Assembly: GCA_043806315.1 (NCBI GenBank)
Contig: JAZDHF010000160.1
Coordinates: 1-6,583, forward strand
Origin: SBAX01 sp043806315
GTDB lineage: Bacteria; Planctomycetota; Phycisphaerae; UBA1845
Reading direction: 5' to 3'
DNA length: 6,583 nucleotides
Positions 6,077 to 6,583 of this stretch are shown here, one piece after another. Position numbers and translations under genes: made by a program. Positions within the stretch are counted from its first letter, which is position 1. Each line of letters starts with the position of its first letter. The notes below the pieces were generated by a model. The model searched no databases, was not told the origin of the DNA, and was given only the letters and a program-made list of their open reading frames with translations.

Positions 6077-6583
6077 ATGGCCCAGTTCGACACCGTTCAG
6101 CAATTCATGCACGAGCAGAAAATCGACGGTTGGCTGGTGTACGATTTTCGCGGCAACAACTCCATCCTCGCCCAGTTGCTTCCCGGTAAGCGTTGGACGA
6201 CGCGGCGGGCCGTGTTTTGGATTCCGGCCGTCGGCGATCCGGCTCTGCTGGTTCACGGAATCGACGAACGCCAGTTCGACGCCGTCTCCGTGGCCCGCGA
6301 AAAGTATCTGAGCTGGAACGACTTACACGCCTGGCTGCGCACGAAACTCGCCGGGATGCAGCGAGTGGCCATGGAATACGCACCGGGCGGAACGCTCCCC
6401 GTGGTGTCGATCGTGGATGCGGGGACCGTCGAGTTGGTGCGGTCGTTCGGCGTCGAGGTCGTCTCCTCGGCGAACCTGATCCAAGTCTGCGTGGCCTGCT
6501 GGTCGCCGCAGGCGGTCGAAGCACACAAGACAGCGTCCGCGCGGGTCGGGGCGATCAAGGACAGCGCCTTCCGGTTGATCGGT
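6077..6583 (+). CDS. M24-family Xaa-Pro aminopeptidase-like protein, N-terminal part
   Basis: The first 169 residues of a gene that continues past the window edge without a stop. The start is well supported: AAAGGAGA (6063-6070) ends six bases before the ATG, just behind a promoter. Visible residues form a creatinase/prolidase-type N-terminal domain: FMHEQKIDGWLVYDFRGNN (10-28), TRRAVFWIPAVGDPALLVHG (42-61), MEYAPGGTLPVVSIVDAGTV (99-118), then a GVEVVSSANLIQ strand-turn (125-136) and the helix leading to the catalytic half (145-169). Family members cleave the bond before a proline, using two metal ions held by Asp, Asp, His, Glu, Glu in the C-terminal pita-bread domain. All of those ligands lie beyond the window, so activity cannot be judged. 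It is a cytoplasmic protein with no signal peptide. Nothing visible links it functionally to ClpC beyond general peptide turnover. Confidence 0.85.
   Translation, partial: MAQFDTVQQFMHEQKIDGWLVYDFRGNNSILAQLLPGKRWTTRRAVFWIPAVGDPALLVHGIDERQFDAVSVAREKYLSWNDLHAWLRTKLAGMQRVAMEYAPGGTLPVVSIVDAGTVELVRSFGVEVVSSANLIQVCVACWSPQAVEAHKTASARVGAIKDSAFRLIG

Noticed and set aside
5455..6093. 212-codon frame on the minus strand through the repeat region
   Set aside because: Most of it translates the palindrome arrays and the inverted ends of the cassette. It has no domain and overlaps the promoter and start of the M24 gene.
5772..6311. 179-codon plus-strand frame overlapping the start of the M24 gene
   Set aside because: It begins inside the repeat cassette and runs in another frame through the well-supported M24 start; no domain, and proline/serine-rich composition of an off-frame reading.

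Overview
The window looks like chromosomal DNA from a GC-rich bacterium, most likely a planctomycete (Planctomycetota, Phycisphaerae-like). The main argument is the first gene: a secreted beta-helix protein with a GSPCIDAGD...VDMGAYEF module and a C-terminal pair of dockerin-like calcium loops, an architecture common in that phylum. The intergenic DNA is packed with short palindromes and inverted-repeat cassettes, which fits. The assignment rests on protein style and not on a marker gene.

Layout, left to right. Positions 1-173 hold no gene but fold into a long closing stem, a large internal loop and a strong distal hairpin, a layout like 6S RNA (candidate only). Positions 174-391 hold two short tandem duplications. 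A clear extended -10 promoter (392-419) drives an exported beta-helix protein, best started at 481. Positions 1870-2336 hold a hairpin just after the stop and a 185-bp cassette with 26-bp inverted ends. A second extended -10 promoter (2337-2365) drives a complete ClpC (2475-4979), the Hsp100 unfoldase that feeds ClpP.

Between ClpC and the last gene lies what looks like the wreck of toxin-antitoxin loci. A 32-residue PIN-toxin N-terminus (5051-5149) overlaps, by ATGA, an apparently intact 88-residue antitoxin-like protein (5146-5412). That gene in turn overlaps a 33-codon ORF (5399-5500), which may be the start of a lost toxin and ends inside a palindrome. Then come about 570 bases of repeats, including a 318-bp cassette with 29-bp inverted ends. 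A last promoter and a strong ribosome site precede the N-terminal 169 residues of an M24-family (Xaa-Pro aminopeptidase-like) protein that runs off the window.

The three main genes each have their own promoter and look like separate transcription units, with no shared pathway. ClpC and the M24 protein both concern protein turnover, but nothing in the sequence links them. The most interesting signals are the repeats. One set of perfect palindromes keeps a TGAA apex while its arms change in a compensated way; another keeps a GGA loop. Members form a promoter -35, supply the stop codon of a truncated ORF and build the interior of both cassettes, and another palindrome type lies inside the coding sequence of the exported protein.
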